DNA from: Rhodospirillaceae bacterium
Lineage (GTDB): Bacteria; Pseudomonadota; Alphaproteobacteria; Dongiales; Dongiaceae
Assembly: GCA_008012315.1 (NCBI GenBank)
Contig: SSEL01000006.1
Span: forward strand, 1-64,000
Reading direction: 5' to 3'
Length of the DNA: 64,000 bases
Of the stretch, positions 17,801-25,674 are shown one piece after another (position 1 is the first letter of the stretch; the number at the start of each line of letters is the position of its first letter). A program made the translations under genes and the position numbers. The notes beneath the pieces are model-generated. The model was not told the DNA's origin. It saw only the letters and a program-made list of their open reading frames with translations, and ran no database searches.

Positions 17801-18566
17801 CCGGCTTCAATCGCAGATCGAGTACCTGCCCCTCCGGCGTTGCACGCGCGGAAATACTCTGGACCCGCGCCGGCAACCGGCGCTGCAATTTGCCAAGATC
17901 CAGGGAGGCCGGACCTTTGAGCCGCAGCGTCGTTTGACCGCCCTCGTTTCGCATGGTGGCCGAGGTGCCAACAGGTAAATCGAATGCCAACCGGCTATAG
18001 TTGCCGTGTTCGCCGCTGCGCGGCTGAATCAGCTCGATTGGCCGGTTATTGGCCGGCTGCGCATTGACGGGTTGCGTATTCGCCGGCTGCTTGCCGGCGG
18101 TGACCTGCTTTTTTTCCGGCGAGGCCGGCACCAATGACGCCTTGCCCGCGGAAAATTTCTTCCCGCCCGGCAAGGTGAAATCGAGGACGAGATTGCCGTT
18201 ATTGTCGAAATTCCGGTAATCGAGCCCCGGCCGCAACCGCAATGTCAGTTGCTTATTATCCGCATCCGGCGATGCCGATATGAGATAAGGCCGCAGATTG
18301 TTGATGGCCGCCGTCATATCGACTTTGACGGGCCGCTTGAAACGGATGACCATCACCTGGCCGGCGACTTTCACATCGCGCACCTCACCGGATCCGGTAT
18401 CCAGCACCAATCGGCCGTAATCCTGGTGGGTCCAGCCACGTGCGAGAATCGATTGATCGGCCGATGACGGTCGGCCCGGCATGACGGTCAGCGCACAGCC
18501 AAGGGCGGTCGCCATCCAGAAGAGGCGGGAGGGCCAGAACAGGCGAAAGGGAACGAACCGCTTCAT
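14883..18566 (-). CDS. Giant periplasmic AMIN-like/TPR protein linked to stator genes
   Basis: A 1227-residue exported protein. Residues 1-36 are a signal peptide (hydrophobic run, cleavage near SSA-DQ). Three related beta-rich, AMIN-like segments follow (around 38-135, 180-275 and 370-475), each ending in a LRLRPG or LDLTPG-type turn and a LDF or IDL strand. A Ser/Ala/Pro-rich linker (around 285-370) separates the second and third. From about residue 620 to 1130 the protein is helical with TPR-type repeats, ending in a short C-terminal helix. AMIN domains usually bind cell-envelope components. It overlaps the upstream MotB-like gene by 4 bp, so a role at the periplasmic face of the motor is inferred; it may be a functional counterpart of rhizobial MotC. 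Confidence 0.7.
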   Translation of the reverse strand: MKRFVPFRLFWPSRLFWMATALGCALTVMPGRPSSADQSILARGWTHQDYGRLVLDTGSGEVRDVKVAGQVMVIRFKRPVKVDMTAAINNLRPYLISASPDADNKQLTLRLRPGLDYRNFDNNGNLVLDFTLPGGKKFSAGKASLVPASPEKKQVTAGKQPANTQPVNAQPANNRPIELIQPRSGEHGNYSRLAFDLPVGTSATMRNEGGQTTLRLKGPASLDLGKLQRRLPARVQSISARATPEGQVLDLRLKPGVEPRGTHQGRTVVLDFFDQGKTRAETKHIADNKLPSEPEAAANQESHSAGAFAGLEPLVALPGQPIGATETEIAPAASPASSSAASSSPASSTASEISTQPMAAAAQEEPAPPPSAVDVPVTVAPAANGGAILSFQWPSATGLAAFKRGNALWLVFGAPAHFSGKSLDAAPLTALGRVEAIDSKYAAGLRLLAPSESNVPAPVLNQSGNTWVIDLTPGRPGPPTKDLPQRRETLAQGGSSLLLQADHPGPILTLPDPAAGDRLLVAPLTQTGLGVVQPAAWPEFKLLPSYQGVAAEPFADNVSMQTLPNGVVITTSLATKPNVAQASAAPAEKAASNQAPVPAAGIFDLPAWRRGGDATFLKDRDELEEAITEASPVRRNDARLQLAEFLFAHGLVQEATGMLNLISDERSAPLSNKQTLTLAGAAHALNGDLDEAAKLLGNPLVGSSPEASLFRGILAATRGDNEAATKFFSEPLPNLRDYPKPLRTQLGLTIMRTLIDGGNPMASQAFADAMRVDMPDAETTDRLNYLDGLRQLKLGKTEGAFKTWEALNNSPVDDVKAESQFAIVNEKLRAKKMTPAEAVEPLEALRFLSRGGGFEFALLRKLGEVYLEADQPRRGLLTLRQAVTNFASRPESKDVAQEMTDAFRHLYLDGGADRLSPLTAVALYDEFRELTPSGPDGDRMIAGLADRLVKVDLLDGAANLLDMQVKHRLSGIDKARAGARLAAIRLLDNKPDLADQALKSSEVTDALPDDLIASRRQLQAQADFGQGQTLRALDEIKDDDSLSARWLRADMLWQLQEWPAAADALGQVMDAEETNIARQAAAIMTKNDVAIDPTAVLRDSSDPATTGSATAQAPDDAPSGPATFTDVMNRLRNEAFKERLGRVVLNRAVALSLSGDRSGLRGLARQYGKNMAQTNLAKSFTMLTSPSNGLADSVSAEMASVDQISSFVDEYRARLRQASLSNTAATN

Positions 18567-19285
18567 GGCTGCGGCTCGTCCACGGACCCGGTGCCCGTCT
18601 CCATCTGGCCGTCATCCCCCGGCGCCGTTGTCGCCAGGACGATGATATCGATGCCGGCCGGTTCGCCATTGGCGGCGACATGACTGCGCACCGTCAACGG
18701 TGTCGCCAGGCCGCCATCGGTCAGCGCTTTGCCGACCATCAGAGCGACGCGCAACGACTTTTCCCAATCTGTCCCGCTGCTGTTCGACGCGGACATATCA
18801 ATGGCGGCCAACCTGTTATCGACAATAATCTGGTTGGGCAGCATACGAAGCACACCCGCCAAGGTATAGAGAATGTTGTTCTGGCCGGATTTCGCCTGGG
18901 GCCCGATGGCCTGATTGAGGTTTTCCGGCGTCAGAGCAATGATGCTGCGATCGCCGAAATCGGTGACCGCCAAACCGCGCAAGGCGGGTTCCATATCGAA
19001 TTTTGCCCTGAGCAAGGATGTCAGATAACCGGGATCCCGTCCCGCCTGGACTTGCGGATCCGGCAACGGCCGATTGGGTGCATCCGCATCGTCCGTGCCG
19101 TGAACACCCGGAACACCTTGCGTCAAATGCTGCAGCTTCGAACGTTCCAGGCTCGACATGGAAAACAGCAGCACGAAAAAGACCAGCAACAAGCCGATCA
19201 AATCGGCAAAGGTAATGAGCCAGAGGGGCTGGTGCCCGTCCGGCAGATGTGCATCGTCTTTCTTAATGTTGACGACGCGGATCAC
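18563..19285 (-). CDS. MotB/PomB-like stator protein with conserved Asp
   Basis: A 240-residue protein with a single N-terminal TM helix (residues 21-43). The stator signature PLWLITFADLIGLLLVFFVLLFSMS carries the expected ion-binding aspartate at residue 28, in the FAD-L context seen in PomB. The periplasmic part is a divergent OmpA-like domain: strand-helix elements (IIALTPENLNQAI), then DWEKSLRVALMVGKALTDGG, which corresponds to the peptidoglycan-binding helix with its conserved arginine. It overlaps its paralogue upstream (19282-19285) and the TPR gene downstream by 4 bp each, indicating tight translational coupling. No MotA gene is adjacent; the nearest is at 50462. Confidence 0.8.
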   Translation of the reverse strand: MIRVVNIKKDDAHLPDGHQPLWLITFADLIGLLLVFFVLLFSMSSLERSKLQHLTQGVPGVHGTDDADAPNRPLPDPQVQAGRDPGYLTSLLRAKFDMEPALRGLAVTDFGDRSIIALTPENLNQAIGPQAKSGQNNILYTLAGVLRMLPNQIIVDNRLAAIDMSASNSSGTDWEKSLRVALMVGKALTDGGLATPLTVRSHVAANGEPAGIDIIVLATTAPGDDGQMETGTGSVDEPQP

Positions 19286-20073
19286 GGCGCGACCTGTCCC
19301 GGCTGTCCGCCCTGCCCGCCTTCCTGCGATCCTGGCAATGACGGCAAATCCGGTTGGCGCAACCGGATGACGATCGTCAGCCAGGCCGGATTCCCGTCGA
19401 CCAGGCTGATCCCCAGTTCGTTGGCTTGCCGCGATGGCGTCGACCGCAACGCCTTCGCCAACTGCGCGGCCCGGACAATTTCATGCTCGCCCGGCGCGGC
19501 CGATGCGATCTCAATATCCAGCTCGCATCCCCAGTCGGTCGGCCGCCGATCCAGTGTTTCACTGATCTGACGAAGGATCGCCGGCGTCTGCTCGGTTAGC
19601 AATTCTCCGCCGTCACGAAAAAAGAGCGCCGAGGGAAGCCGGATGATCAATTGATTTGTGCTGATCACGACTTTCTGCTGATCGGCAGGGATCAGAGAAC
19701 CGAAATAGCTGGCCAATCCCTTCAGAATGCCCGTCGCCGCCCGACTGTCGTCATCTTCACCTGTGGAGGTCGTGGCGGCGCCTTCGCTTTCGCCGAACAC
19801 CTGGCCGACGCTGGCGGCGGCAATCTGTTCCTTTTCGGCGTCGCGCTGGGACAAGCTGTTCAGGACGATGAAAAACGCCAGCAGCAGAAAGAACAGGCTG
19901 AGCAAGGTCGGCAGGCTGGGATTGCGGATTCCGGCCTGCCTGAAGGTCATTTGCGGCAGATTATCCAGACGCGCAGTTACCGCCGAGACGACCGGCGCAG
20001 CGGGATGACTGCCCTGGCGGCTGGAGACGCCCGGTGCGGCATAGGGCCCGATCTGTGGACCATGTCCGGTCAT
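19282..20073 (-). CDS. MotB-like protein with Asp-to-Ser substitution in the TM helix
   Basis: A 263-residue paralogue of the next gene. After a 50-residue Pro/Gly-rich cytoplasmic tail comes a TM helix (around 52-74, LLSLFFLLLAFFIVLNSLS). Aligning its AFFIVLNSLSQRD with VFFVLLFSMSSLE of the neighbour puts Ser59 at the position of the ion-binding Asp. The periplasmic part keeps OmpA-like strands (VVISTNQLIIRLPSALFFRDGGELL) and a helix HEIVRAAQLAKALR. Loss of the Asp means it should not conduct ions alone; it may form mixed stators or have a structural role. It ends in a Gly/Gln/Pro-rich tail. Confidence 0.75.
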   Translation of the reverse strand: MTGHGPQIGPYAAPGVSSRQGSHPAAPVVSAVTARLDNLPQMTFRQAGIRNPSLPTLLSLFFLLLAFFIVLNSLSQRDAEKEQIAAASVGQVFGESEGAATTSTGEDDDSRAATGILKGLASYFGSLIPADQQKVVISTNQLIIRLPSALFFRDGGELLTEQTPAILRQISETLDRRPTDWGCELDIEIASAAPGEHEIVRAAQLAKALRSTPSRQANELGISLVDGNPAWLTIVIRLRQPDLPSLPGSQEGGQGGQPGQVAP

Positions 20074-20112
20074 CGCCGCCCTGTTCCTTCTTCGGTTAGA
20101 AATCAGCCGGCT

Positions 20113-20778
20113 TCAGTCGAAGCTGGCGAGCAAGGCATCTATTTCCGCCTGCTTTGCGGCATCGTCAGGCATTTGCGGTCCGTTCAGCAATGCCGCATCG
20201 GACGACTTGTCCTCGGCGGCGCCCACTTGCTGGCGATCGGGGTGCAGGGCGCGGTATTTCTGAATCTCATCGCCGAAGGCCGCAACCAGGGCCTCGACCT
20301 TCTGTTCGATATGTTTCAGGGCCTTGACGACCTTGGTGATACGCTGGCCGGTGATGTCCTGAAAATTGCAGGCCTCGAAGACCTGTGTCACGGCTTCCGT
20401 GATCTTTTCCGCCGTCGCCGGATCCATCTCGGAGGTCAGGCTGTCAATGACTTCGACGGCCTGGAGAATGCCGTTGGTCGCTTCTTCCGTCGCGCCGACG
20501 ATCGCATCGAGCTCATCGGTTGCCGTCGGCAAATGCTGCGTGGTGATCTCATCCGGCAGGAGCGCCGCAATTTCCTGCTTGGCCGACAGGATGTATTGGG
20601 CGAGATCCTCCAGCTCCGAATAGAGCTTGAGGTTCACATTGGACAGATCACCTTCCAGCGTCGACAGCAAATCGGTGACGATCTCGGCGATCTCGTCGCG
20701 GCTATAGGTCTGGCCGCGCGACCGTAAAGCGCTGAGACGAGCAACCAGTTCCGGCGGAACGGCAATGGTCATCGACAC
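20113..20778 (-). CDS. cheZ: CheZ, CheY-P phosphatase
   Basis: A 221-residue helical protein. The catalytic CheZ motif is present as ACNFQDITGQRITKVVKAL near residue 143, including the Asp and Gln that act on phosphorylated CheY. The C-terminus ends in a short amphipathic helix (EIDALLASF) resembling the CheY-binding peptide of enterobacterial CheZ. It lies 19 bp downstream of cheY, the usual pairing. CheZ of this type is common in alpha- and betaproteobacteria. Confidence 0.93.
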   Translation of the reverse strand: MSMTIAVPPELVARLSALRSRGQTYSRDEIAEIVTDLLSTLEGDLSNVNLKLYSELEDLAQYILSAKQEIAALLPDEITTQHLPTATDELDAIVGATEEATNGILQAVEVIDSLTSEMDPATAEKITEAVTQVFEACNFQDITGQRITKVVKALKHIEQKVEALVAAFGDEIQKYRALHPDRQQVGAAEDKSSDAALLNGPQMPDDAAKQAEIDALLASFD

Positions 20779-20797
20779 TCTCCCAATTTAAGAGGCC

Positions 20798-21184
20798 CTA
20801 GAATTGGCCGAGTACCGAGGACAATTTCGTTTTCAGCGTCGCCGCATTGAATGGCTTCACGATGTAGTTGTTGACGCCGGCTTCCTTGGCCGCGACCACG
20901 TTCTCCGTCTTGCTTTCGGCCGTGATCATGATGAAGGGCATCCCCTTCAGCTTGGAATCGGCACGCACTTCACGCAGCAACTGAATGCCGGTCATCGGCT
21001 CCATGTTCCAGTCGGAGATGACGAGGCCATAATCCTTGTCGCGCAGCTTCTGCAGCGCCATGCTGCCATCAGTGGCTTCATCGACGTTGTTGAAGCCGAG
21101 CTGCTTCAGCAGGTTGCGGATGATGCGCAACATCGTCTTGTAATCATCGACGATCAAGATATTCATATTCATGTCTACGGACAT
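20798..21184 (-). CDS. cheY: CheY, chemotaxis response regulator
   Basis: A 128-residue single-domain receiver. The acidic pair is in ILIVDDYKTM (residues 10-11), the phosphoacceptor Asp in LVISDWNMEPMTG (around 54), Thr in MITAES and Lys in IVKPFN. This is the conserved set of CheY. The ATG at 21184 is chosen because AGAGG lies eight bases upstream; an in-frame start at 21226 adds 14 unconserved residues. The 179-bp gap before it suggests an additional promoter, and that gap contains an ATGGTTAA octamer (21284-21291). Confidence 0.96.
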   Translation of the reverse strand: MSVDMNMNILIVDDYKTMLRIIRNLLKQLGFNNVDEATDGSMALQKLRDKDYGLVISDWNMEPMTGIQLLREVRADSKLKGMPFIMITAESKTENVVAAKEAGVNNYIVKPFNAATLKTKLSSVLGQF

Positions 21185-21363
21185 TGCGGTAACCTCTTTC
21201 TCTCCCGCCGCAGCCGTCCGTTTCAAGGTCTCTTCCCCATGATCGGAGCGGCGCGCCCTATACCAGAGTAGTTAAGCTGAAAAATGGTTAAACTGGCGTA
21301 AATACGTTACTTTATTTAGACATTTCAGGACCGGCACGATCAGCGACCTGCACTTTCCCATGT

Positions 21364-22206
21364 TCATTGCGGTATCGGCAGTTGCCGACGCTGCATCAAT
21401 TCATAGGTCAGTTCCTTGGCCCGGGTCGGGCTGACCTGGGCAAGGATCGGCGCAACCTTCCGCTCCTTCATCCGGCTCACCACATCGAGCAGCACATCCA
21501 TGTCCATTTCTTCGAAAACCTGCGCCGCTGCCTGCGGTTTCATGTTCTCGTAGATCTTTACCAGGCTCGCCAGCTGCTTTTCATCGGCAGCATTACGCTT
21601 CTTCAACAGCTCCTCGACCGTCGCCTGCAAAGCGCGCAGTTCGGCCATCTTCTGTTCCATCCGCTGTTCGGCCGCCTTGACCAGCGCCTCCCGCTCGTCC
21701 AATTGGCGGGCGCGTTGATCCAGTTCCTGGCGCCGCTTGGCCAATTGCTGCAGGACGTCGACTTCTTCATCTGTGTAATTGAAAGGATCGCGCGCGATCT
21801 TGCGCTTGGCTTCGGCCGCAAGCAGATCCGTCATCTGACCATCGGCGCCGGGCTGCGCCGATTCCGGTTTATTGGCGGCGTCTTGAGCCGCCGGCGCGTT
21901 CGGCTGGGACTGAATCTGTGCGGTCTGCGTCGGCGCCGGGCCGGCTTGCGCGGTATTGGATGAGGCGGCCGGCTGTTGCGCCGGAGCTTGCGGCTGCTGT
22001 TGATTGGCTGGCTGATTGGCCGGTTGTGCCTGGGCTTGCGATTCCTTGCCGATCGAAATTGCAATACCAGTCCATAGATGGCTGACTTTGACGCTGATCG
22101 TCGCCAGAAGCGCGACCATGACCAGCGGCATCAGGCGCAGTCGAGGACCGCGCACCTTTCCACGCTTAGCGGATTTCGCGCCAGGCTTCGCAGCGGAACT
22201 TGTCAT
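21364..22206 (-). CDS. motE: MotE-like motility protein with MgtE_N-type domain
   Basis: A 280-residue protein. One TM helix (around residues 27-50) is followed by a Gln/Pro/Ala-rich linker (60-125), a long coiled coil (145-210, rich in KRRQELDQRARQLDEREA-type heptads), and a C-terminal domain like the N-terminal domain of MgtE (LVKIYENMKPQAAAQVFEEMDMDVLLDVVSRMKERKVAPILAQVSPTRAKELT). This architecture matches MotE, shown in Sinorhizobium to act as a chaperone of the periplasmic motility protein MotC. It overlaps the upstream gene by 4 bp. A matching client here could be the TPR protein downstream (inference). Confidence 0.75.
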   Translation of the reverse strand: MTSSAAKPGAKSAKRGKVRGPRLRLMPLVMVALLATISVKVSHLWTGIAISIGKESQAQAQPANQPANQQQPQAPAQQPAASSNTAQAGPAPTQTAQIQSQPNAPAAQDAANKPESAQPGADGQMTDLLAAEAKRKIARDPFNYTDEEVDVLQQLAKRRQELDQRARQLDEREALVKAAEQRMEQKMAELRALQATVEELLKKRNAADEKQLASLVKIYENMKPQAAAQVFEEMDMDVLLDVVSRMKERKVAPILAQVSPTRAKELTYELMQRRQLPIPQ

Positions 22207-22766
22207 CGAATGCCTACCAGGGACGAAAGAACGGATTTGCGGGATGCCTTCTTGGTTTCATCGGCGGCAACTTCCGTCGCGCTCTTGGTTGTCGACAGCG
22301 CAATCGGTGCAGGCTCGACGGCTTCGGTTCCGGTTTCATTGCCCAGGTTGACCAGGGGCTCGCGCCGCAGGGCGCCAGCGGAATCGGACACAGTTTTCTG
22401 GGCCGCGAGGGATTGGCTGGCCACGCGGCTTTGTGCAACGGCCTCTTCCAGGCGATCGCTCGCCATTTCCGCACGATCCATCAACAGCTTCAGATCGGCG
22501 CCGATGCGCTGTAAATCGCCCAATGTCGCACCGGCTGTGTCCGTGCGCTGCTGCAGGTCGCGGCCGCGTGTTTCCGCCATCACCCGCAACTGCTGCAAAC
22601 TCTGATCCGCCTGCCCGGTGGCCTGCTGAAATTCCGCGATCAGCTTCTCGAAGGCCTCGCGACCTTGGCGGAGCTCCGCCAGCTTGCGGTTGAACCGATA
22701 GACCGCCGCCAGCGTGACCACCAGCAGCAAGATCAGAATGCCGTCGCTAATCAGCGAGATGGCCAT
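22203..22766 (-). CDS. DUF6468-type membrane-anchored protein of flagellar operon
   Basis: A 187-residue protein with one N-terminal TM helix (residues 3-24, SLISDGILILLLVVTLAAVYRF) followed by a long coiled-coil region (30-125) and a polar tail. The position between fliM and motE and the architecture match the alphaproteobacterial DUF6468 family, whose function is unknown to me. The ATG at 22766 has GGAG eight bases upstream; eight further residues would be added by starting at 22790. It lies 34 bp after fliM. Confidence 0.7.
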   Translation of the reverse strand: MAISLISDGILILLLVVTLAAVYRFNRKLAELRQGREAFEKLIAEFQQATGQADQSLQQLRVMAETRGRDLQQRTDTAGATLGDLQRIGADLKLLMDRAEMASDRLEEAVAQSRVASQSLAAQKTVSDSAGALRREPLVNLGNETGTEAVEPAPIALSTTKSATEVAADETKKASRKSVLSSLVGIR

Positions 22767-22800
22767 ATGATTTTCTCCGCTCCCCGTCACGTCCGAAGCA

Positions 22801-23874
22801 TCATTTCATCAGACGGTCTTGAATCTTCACGGCAATATGGCCGCCCCGGCGCCCCATATGCCCTTTGAAAAGCTGCACTTCGCCGCAACGAAGCTCCACC
22901 ATCGACTGTGGCGTGCATTCAAGCTCCAGCTTGGTGCCCGGCTTCCAGTCCAGAACATCGCCCAGCGAAGCCGAGAATTCGTCAAGCACGGCGCTGATCT
23001 GGACATCGGTCTGCCACAACTCGCCGGACAGGTGGGTTTCCCAGATCGAGTCGCGGCCGAATTTTTCGCCCATGAACATCTGCAGGAGCAGTTCGCGGAC
23101 CGGTTCCAAGGTGGCATAGGGCAGCAGCAATTCCATGCGCCCGCCACGATCTTCCATATCAACGCGCAGCCGCGCCAGGACGGCGGCATTCGCCGGCCGG
23201 GCAATGGCGGCAAAGCGCGGATTGGTCTCCAGCCGCTCAAAACGGAAAGTGACCGGCGACAAGGGATCGAACGTGGATGTCAGATCGTTCAGGACAACAT
23301 TGATCAGACGCTCGACGAGATTGCGTTCGATGGTCGTATAAGGGCGCCCTTCGATCCGCATCGCCGCCGTGCCCCGACGCCCGCCCAGCAACACGTCGAC
23401 GATCGAATAGGTCAGCGAGCTATCGACCATCAGCAAGCCGAAATTGTCCCATTCCTCGGCTTTGAAGACGCCCAGCATGGCCGGCAGGGGAATCGAGTTC
23501 AGGTAGTCGCCGAACCGGATCGCGGTGATGTTATCCAACGAGACTTCGACATTGTCGGAAGTGAAATTACGCAGCGAGGTGGAAAGCATGCGGACCAGGC
23601 GGTCGAACACGATTTCCAGCATCGGCAGGCGTTCATAGGAAACCAGGGCACTGTTGAGAATCGCCTGGATGCCCGAAGGCCGCTCCTTGCCACCATCGCC
23701 GCCGCCGGCAATACCCAGCAGACTGTCAATCTCATCCTGGTCGAGCACACGGTTCGACACCGGACCGGAAACGTCGTCGTCTCCGTCGCCTTCATTGGCC
23801 ATGGCTTCCCAGGCTGCTGCGGCGGCTCTTTCTTCTTCGCTCAGATCTTCATCATCGATCATCGACGTCGTCAC
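22801..23874 (-). CDS. fliM: FliM, flagellar motor switch protein
   Basis: A 357-residue C-ring protein. An acidic N-terminal extension of about 40 residues precedes the CheY-binding motif LDQDEIDSLLG (residues 44-54), which in enterobacterial FliM lies at the very N-terminus. The middle CheC-like domain (LVRMLSTSLRNFTSDNVEVSL onward) and the C-terminal SpoA domain (LDWKPGTKLELECTPQSMVELRCGEVQLFKGHMGRRGGHIAVKI) follow. The start is GTG at 23874, with an in-frame ATG at 23862. Partners are FliG and FliN, encoded in the fliF operon. Confidence 0.96.
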   Translation of the reverse strand: MTTSMIDDEDLSEEERAAAAAWEAMANEGDGDDDVSGPVSNRVLDQDEIDSLLGIAGGGDGGKERPSGIQAILNSALVSYERLPMLEIVFDRLVRMLSTSLRNFTSDNVEVSLDNITAIRFGDYLNSIPLPAMLGVFKAEEWDNFGLLMVDSSLTYSIVDVLLGGRRGTAAMRIEGRPYTTIERNLVERLINVVLNDLTSTFDPLSPVTFRFERLETNPRFAAIARPANAAVLARLRVDMEDRGGRMELLLPYATLEPVRELLLQMFMGEKFGRDSIWETHLSGELWQTDVQISAVLDEFSASLGDVLDWKPGTKLELECTPQSMVELRCGEVQLFKGHMGRRGGHIAVKIQDRLMK

Positions 23875-23935
23875 TCTTGCGCCAATCTTTGCATCTCGTT
23901 CCCGGGCAACGGTTGTCGCCCGATACCGTCAGCTA

Positions 23936-24460
23936 CTACTGGACCTGCACCGTCTTAAACAGAACATCCTTGATCTTCACCGGCTTTCCGGCCATGCGCG
24001 CGCGCATCAGCAATTCTTCGCGCAGGCGCTGGAGCCCCTCGGACCCCTGAAGATCATCCACCCTCACGCCGCGCAGATAGACCTGGAACTGGTCGATGAT
24101 GCGCGGCATCACCTCTTCCAGCTTCTTCTGGTCATCCGCACTTCCCAGTTCCAGGGAAAGCTTCAGTTTCAGGTAATTGGGCTTGGGACCGCTGCTGGCG
24201 AGATTGACCAGCATCTCATCCATCTCGACGAATACCGGCGGAGCACCGGTATCCTCAGCCGCATCATCGGCCTGTTCCGTGCTCGCCTGCGCGCTCGCTG
24301 CGATCTTGGCCTTGTCGTCATGTGGAAACAGCAGGAACCAGGCTGCGACACCGCCACCGCCGAGCAGCAATAGTGGCAGGATAATGAATAAGACAAGCTT
24401 CTTGCCGCTCATCTTCTTACGGGCAACACCGTTGCCGGCGGCTTCTTCGGTCACTGCCAT
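23936..24460 (-). CDS. fliL: FliL, flagellar basal body-associated stator support protein
   Basis: A 174-residue single-pass membrane protein: short basic cytoplasmic start, TM helix at about residues 20-43, an acidic linker, and the FliL periplasmic domain (FVEMDEMLVNLASSGPKPNYLKLKLSLEL through LRGVRVDDLQGSEGLQRLREELL). FliL binds stators near the basal body. It is the first gene of the long minus-strand operon and is divergent from flgF. Its leader contains three 13-bp tandem GGCCAA repeats. Confidence 0.95.
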   Translation of the reverse strand: MAVTEEAAGNGVARKKMSGKKLVLFIILPLLLLGGGGVAAWFLLFPHDDKAKIAASAQASTEQADDAAEDTGAPPVFVEMDEMLVNLASSGPKPNYLKLKLSLELGSADDQKKLEEVMPRIIDQFQVYLRGVRVDDLQGSEGLQRLREELLMRARMAGKPVKIKDVLFKTVQVQ

Positions 24461-24487
24461 TCCAAAACCCTACTTCCCCAACCCGAT

Positions 24488-24519
24488 GGCCAATATTCCC
24501 GGCCAATATTTCCGGCCAA
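24488..24519. repeat. Three tandem GGCCAA repeats, period 13, in the fliL leader
   Basis: GGCCAATATTCCC, GGCCAATATTTCC and GGCCAAGACG follow one another with an exact 13-base period, ending about 28 bases upstream of the fliL ATG. They could be tandem operators, leader elements or simple slippage products. The repeats are seen directly; any function is unknown. Confidence 0.8.
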
Positions 24520-24763
24520 GACGACGGCTTTATTTAGCGGCGGGATGGTTAACATCTGGTGAAACCAAGGGAAACTTGTCCGCTGCCGCGGGAGTCTCTC
24601 TTCCCCGCTGACCCTCAATTTAGGTTGCCGAGGTAAATCCCGGGTAAAGACCCCCGCTGTCTCGGCAATTTCTGCCACGGGCTGGCAGGCCCATCCGCCG
24701 TCCTCTTTTGCCGCTCGGCAGGGCATTGAAATCCTAACTAATTGAAAAACCACAAATAATATC

Positions 24764-24779
24764 TGGCACGCCGCATGCA
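24764..24779 (+). promoter_or_regulatory. Sigma-54 promoter of flgF-flgG-flgA-flgH
   Basis: TGGCACG-CCGC-ATGCA matches the -24/-12 consensus TGGCACG-N4-TTGCW in all but one base, with exactly ten bases between GG and GC. Transcription would start near 24790, 44 bases before the flgF ATG. The sigma-54 activator FlbD is encoded in this window. Confidence 0.85.
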
Positions 24780-24833
24780 GATAGCTGGTTCAAGGGCAAA
24801 GACCCGAGCAAAGATGCCAAGAAGGGCGCTGTC

Positions 24834-25634
24834 ATGGAAACACCGACTTATATCGCTTTGTCGCGCCAAATGGTGCTGCAGCGGCAGATGGATGTGGTGG
24901 CGAACAATCTGGCGAATGCCAATACTCCCGGCTTCAAGACCGAGGAACTGGTGTCGTCGGAATACAAGATCAAAGCCGGACAGCCGTTGAAGCTGTCTTA
25001 TGTGCAGGATTTCGCCACCGCCCGCGATTTTCGCGACGGCCCGCTGAAACCGACGGGCAACGACCTCGATCTAGCCATCCAGGGTGACGGCTTCTTCGTG
25101 GTGCAGACCCCTCAGGGAAACCGTTATACCCGCATGGGCCGTTTTCAGCTTGATGCCGACGGCCAGATCGTCACCAGCCAGGGTTATCCGGTGCTGGCCG
25201 GCGGTGCGCCGATCGTGATCAATCCCGATGACGGGCCGATCAACGTCGCGGAAGACGGATCGATCTCCACCGACCGGGCGCGTGACGGCACCCAGCAGCA
25301 GGTTGTTGGCCGTCTCGACATCGTGAGCTTTGCCGATCGCAATGCCATGACGCCGGAAGGTGAAAACCTGTTCAGCGCAGGCAGCCAGGTGGCCCGGCCG
25401 GTCAATACCGATCTCGGCACCGCCAATGTCGGCCTGCCGATCGATGGAACCGCGACCCCCGGCAGCGCGACCAAGATCATGCGCGGCATGCTGGAAGACT
25501 CCAACGTCAAGACGATCGCCGAAATGACCAACATGATCCAGGTCACGCGCAATTACCAATCGACCCAGAATTTCCTCGACACCGAGCACCAGCGATTGAT
25601 GAAAGCCATCGATCAAATCAGTACGAACTCTTGA
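24834..25634 (+). CDS. flgF: FlgF, proximal rod protein
   Basis: A 266-residue rod protein. The N-terminal signature (LSRQMVLQRQMDVVANNLANANTPGFK), the GDGFFVVQTPQGNRYTRMGRFQLD core and the C-terminal D0 helix (AEMTNMIQVTRNYQSTQNFLDTEHQRLMKAIDQI) are all present. AAGGGC precedes the ATG. First gene of the flgF-flgG-flgA-flgH operon behind a sigma-54 promoter. Confidence 0.95.
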   Translation: METPTYIALSRQMVLQRQMDVVANNLANANTPGFKTEELVSSEYKIKAGQPLKLSYVQDFATARDFRDGPLKPTGNDLDLAIQGDGFFVVQTPQGNRYTRMGRFQLDADGQIVTSQGYPVLAGGAPIVINPDDGPINVAEDGSISTDRARDGTQQQVVGRLDIVSFADRNAMTPEGENLFSAGSQVARPVNTDLGTANVGLPIDGTATPGSATKIMRGMLEDSNVKTIAEMTNMIQVTRNYQSTQNFLDTEHQRLMKAIDQISTNS

Positions 25635-25674
25635 GCTTCGGACCGCAGCAAAGAGATCGTTCAGGAGAAAATAG

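Larger units (their letters stand above)
24461..24833. promoter_or_regulatory. Divergent fliL / flgF promoter region
   Basis: This 373-bp gap has no credible gene. The flgF side carries a near-consensus sigma-54 promoter (24764-24779). The fliL side carries tandem 13-bp repeats (24488-24519) and an ATGGTTAA octamer (24545-24552), which is TTAACCAT when read toward fliL and resembles a CtrA half-site. No clear sigma-70 or sigma-54 element was found for fliL. Confidence 0.6.
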
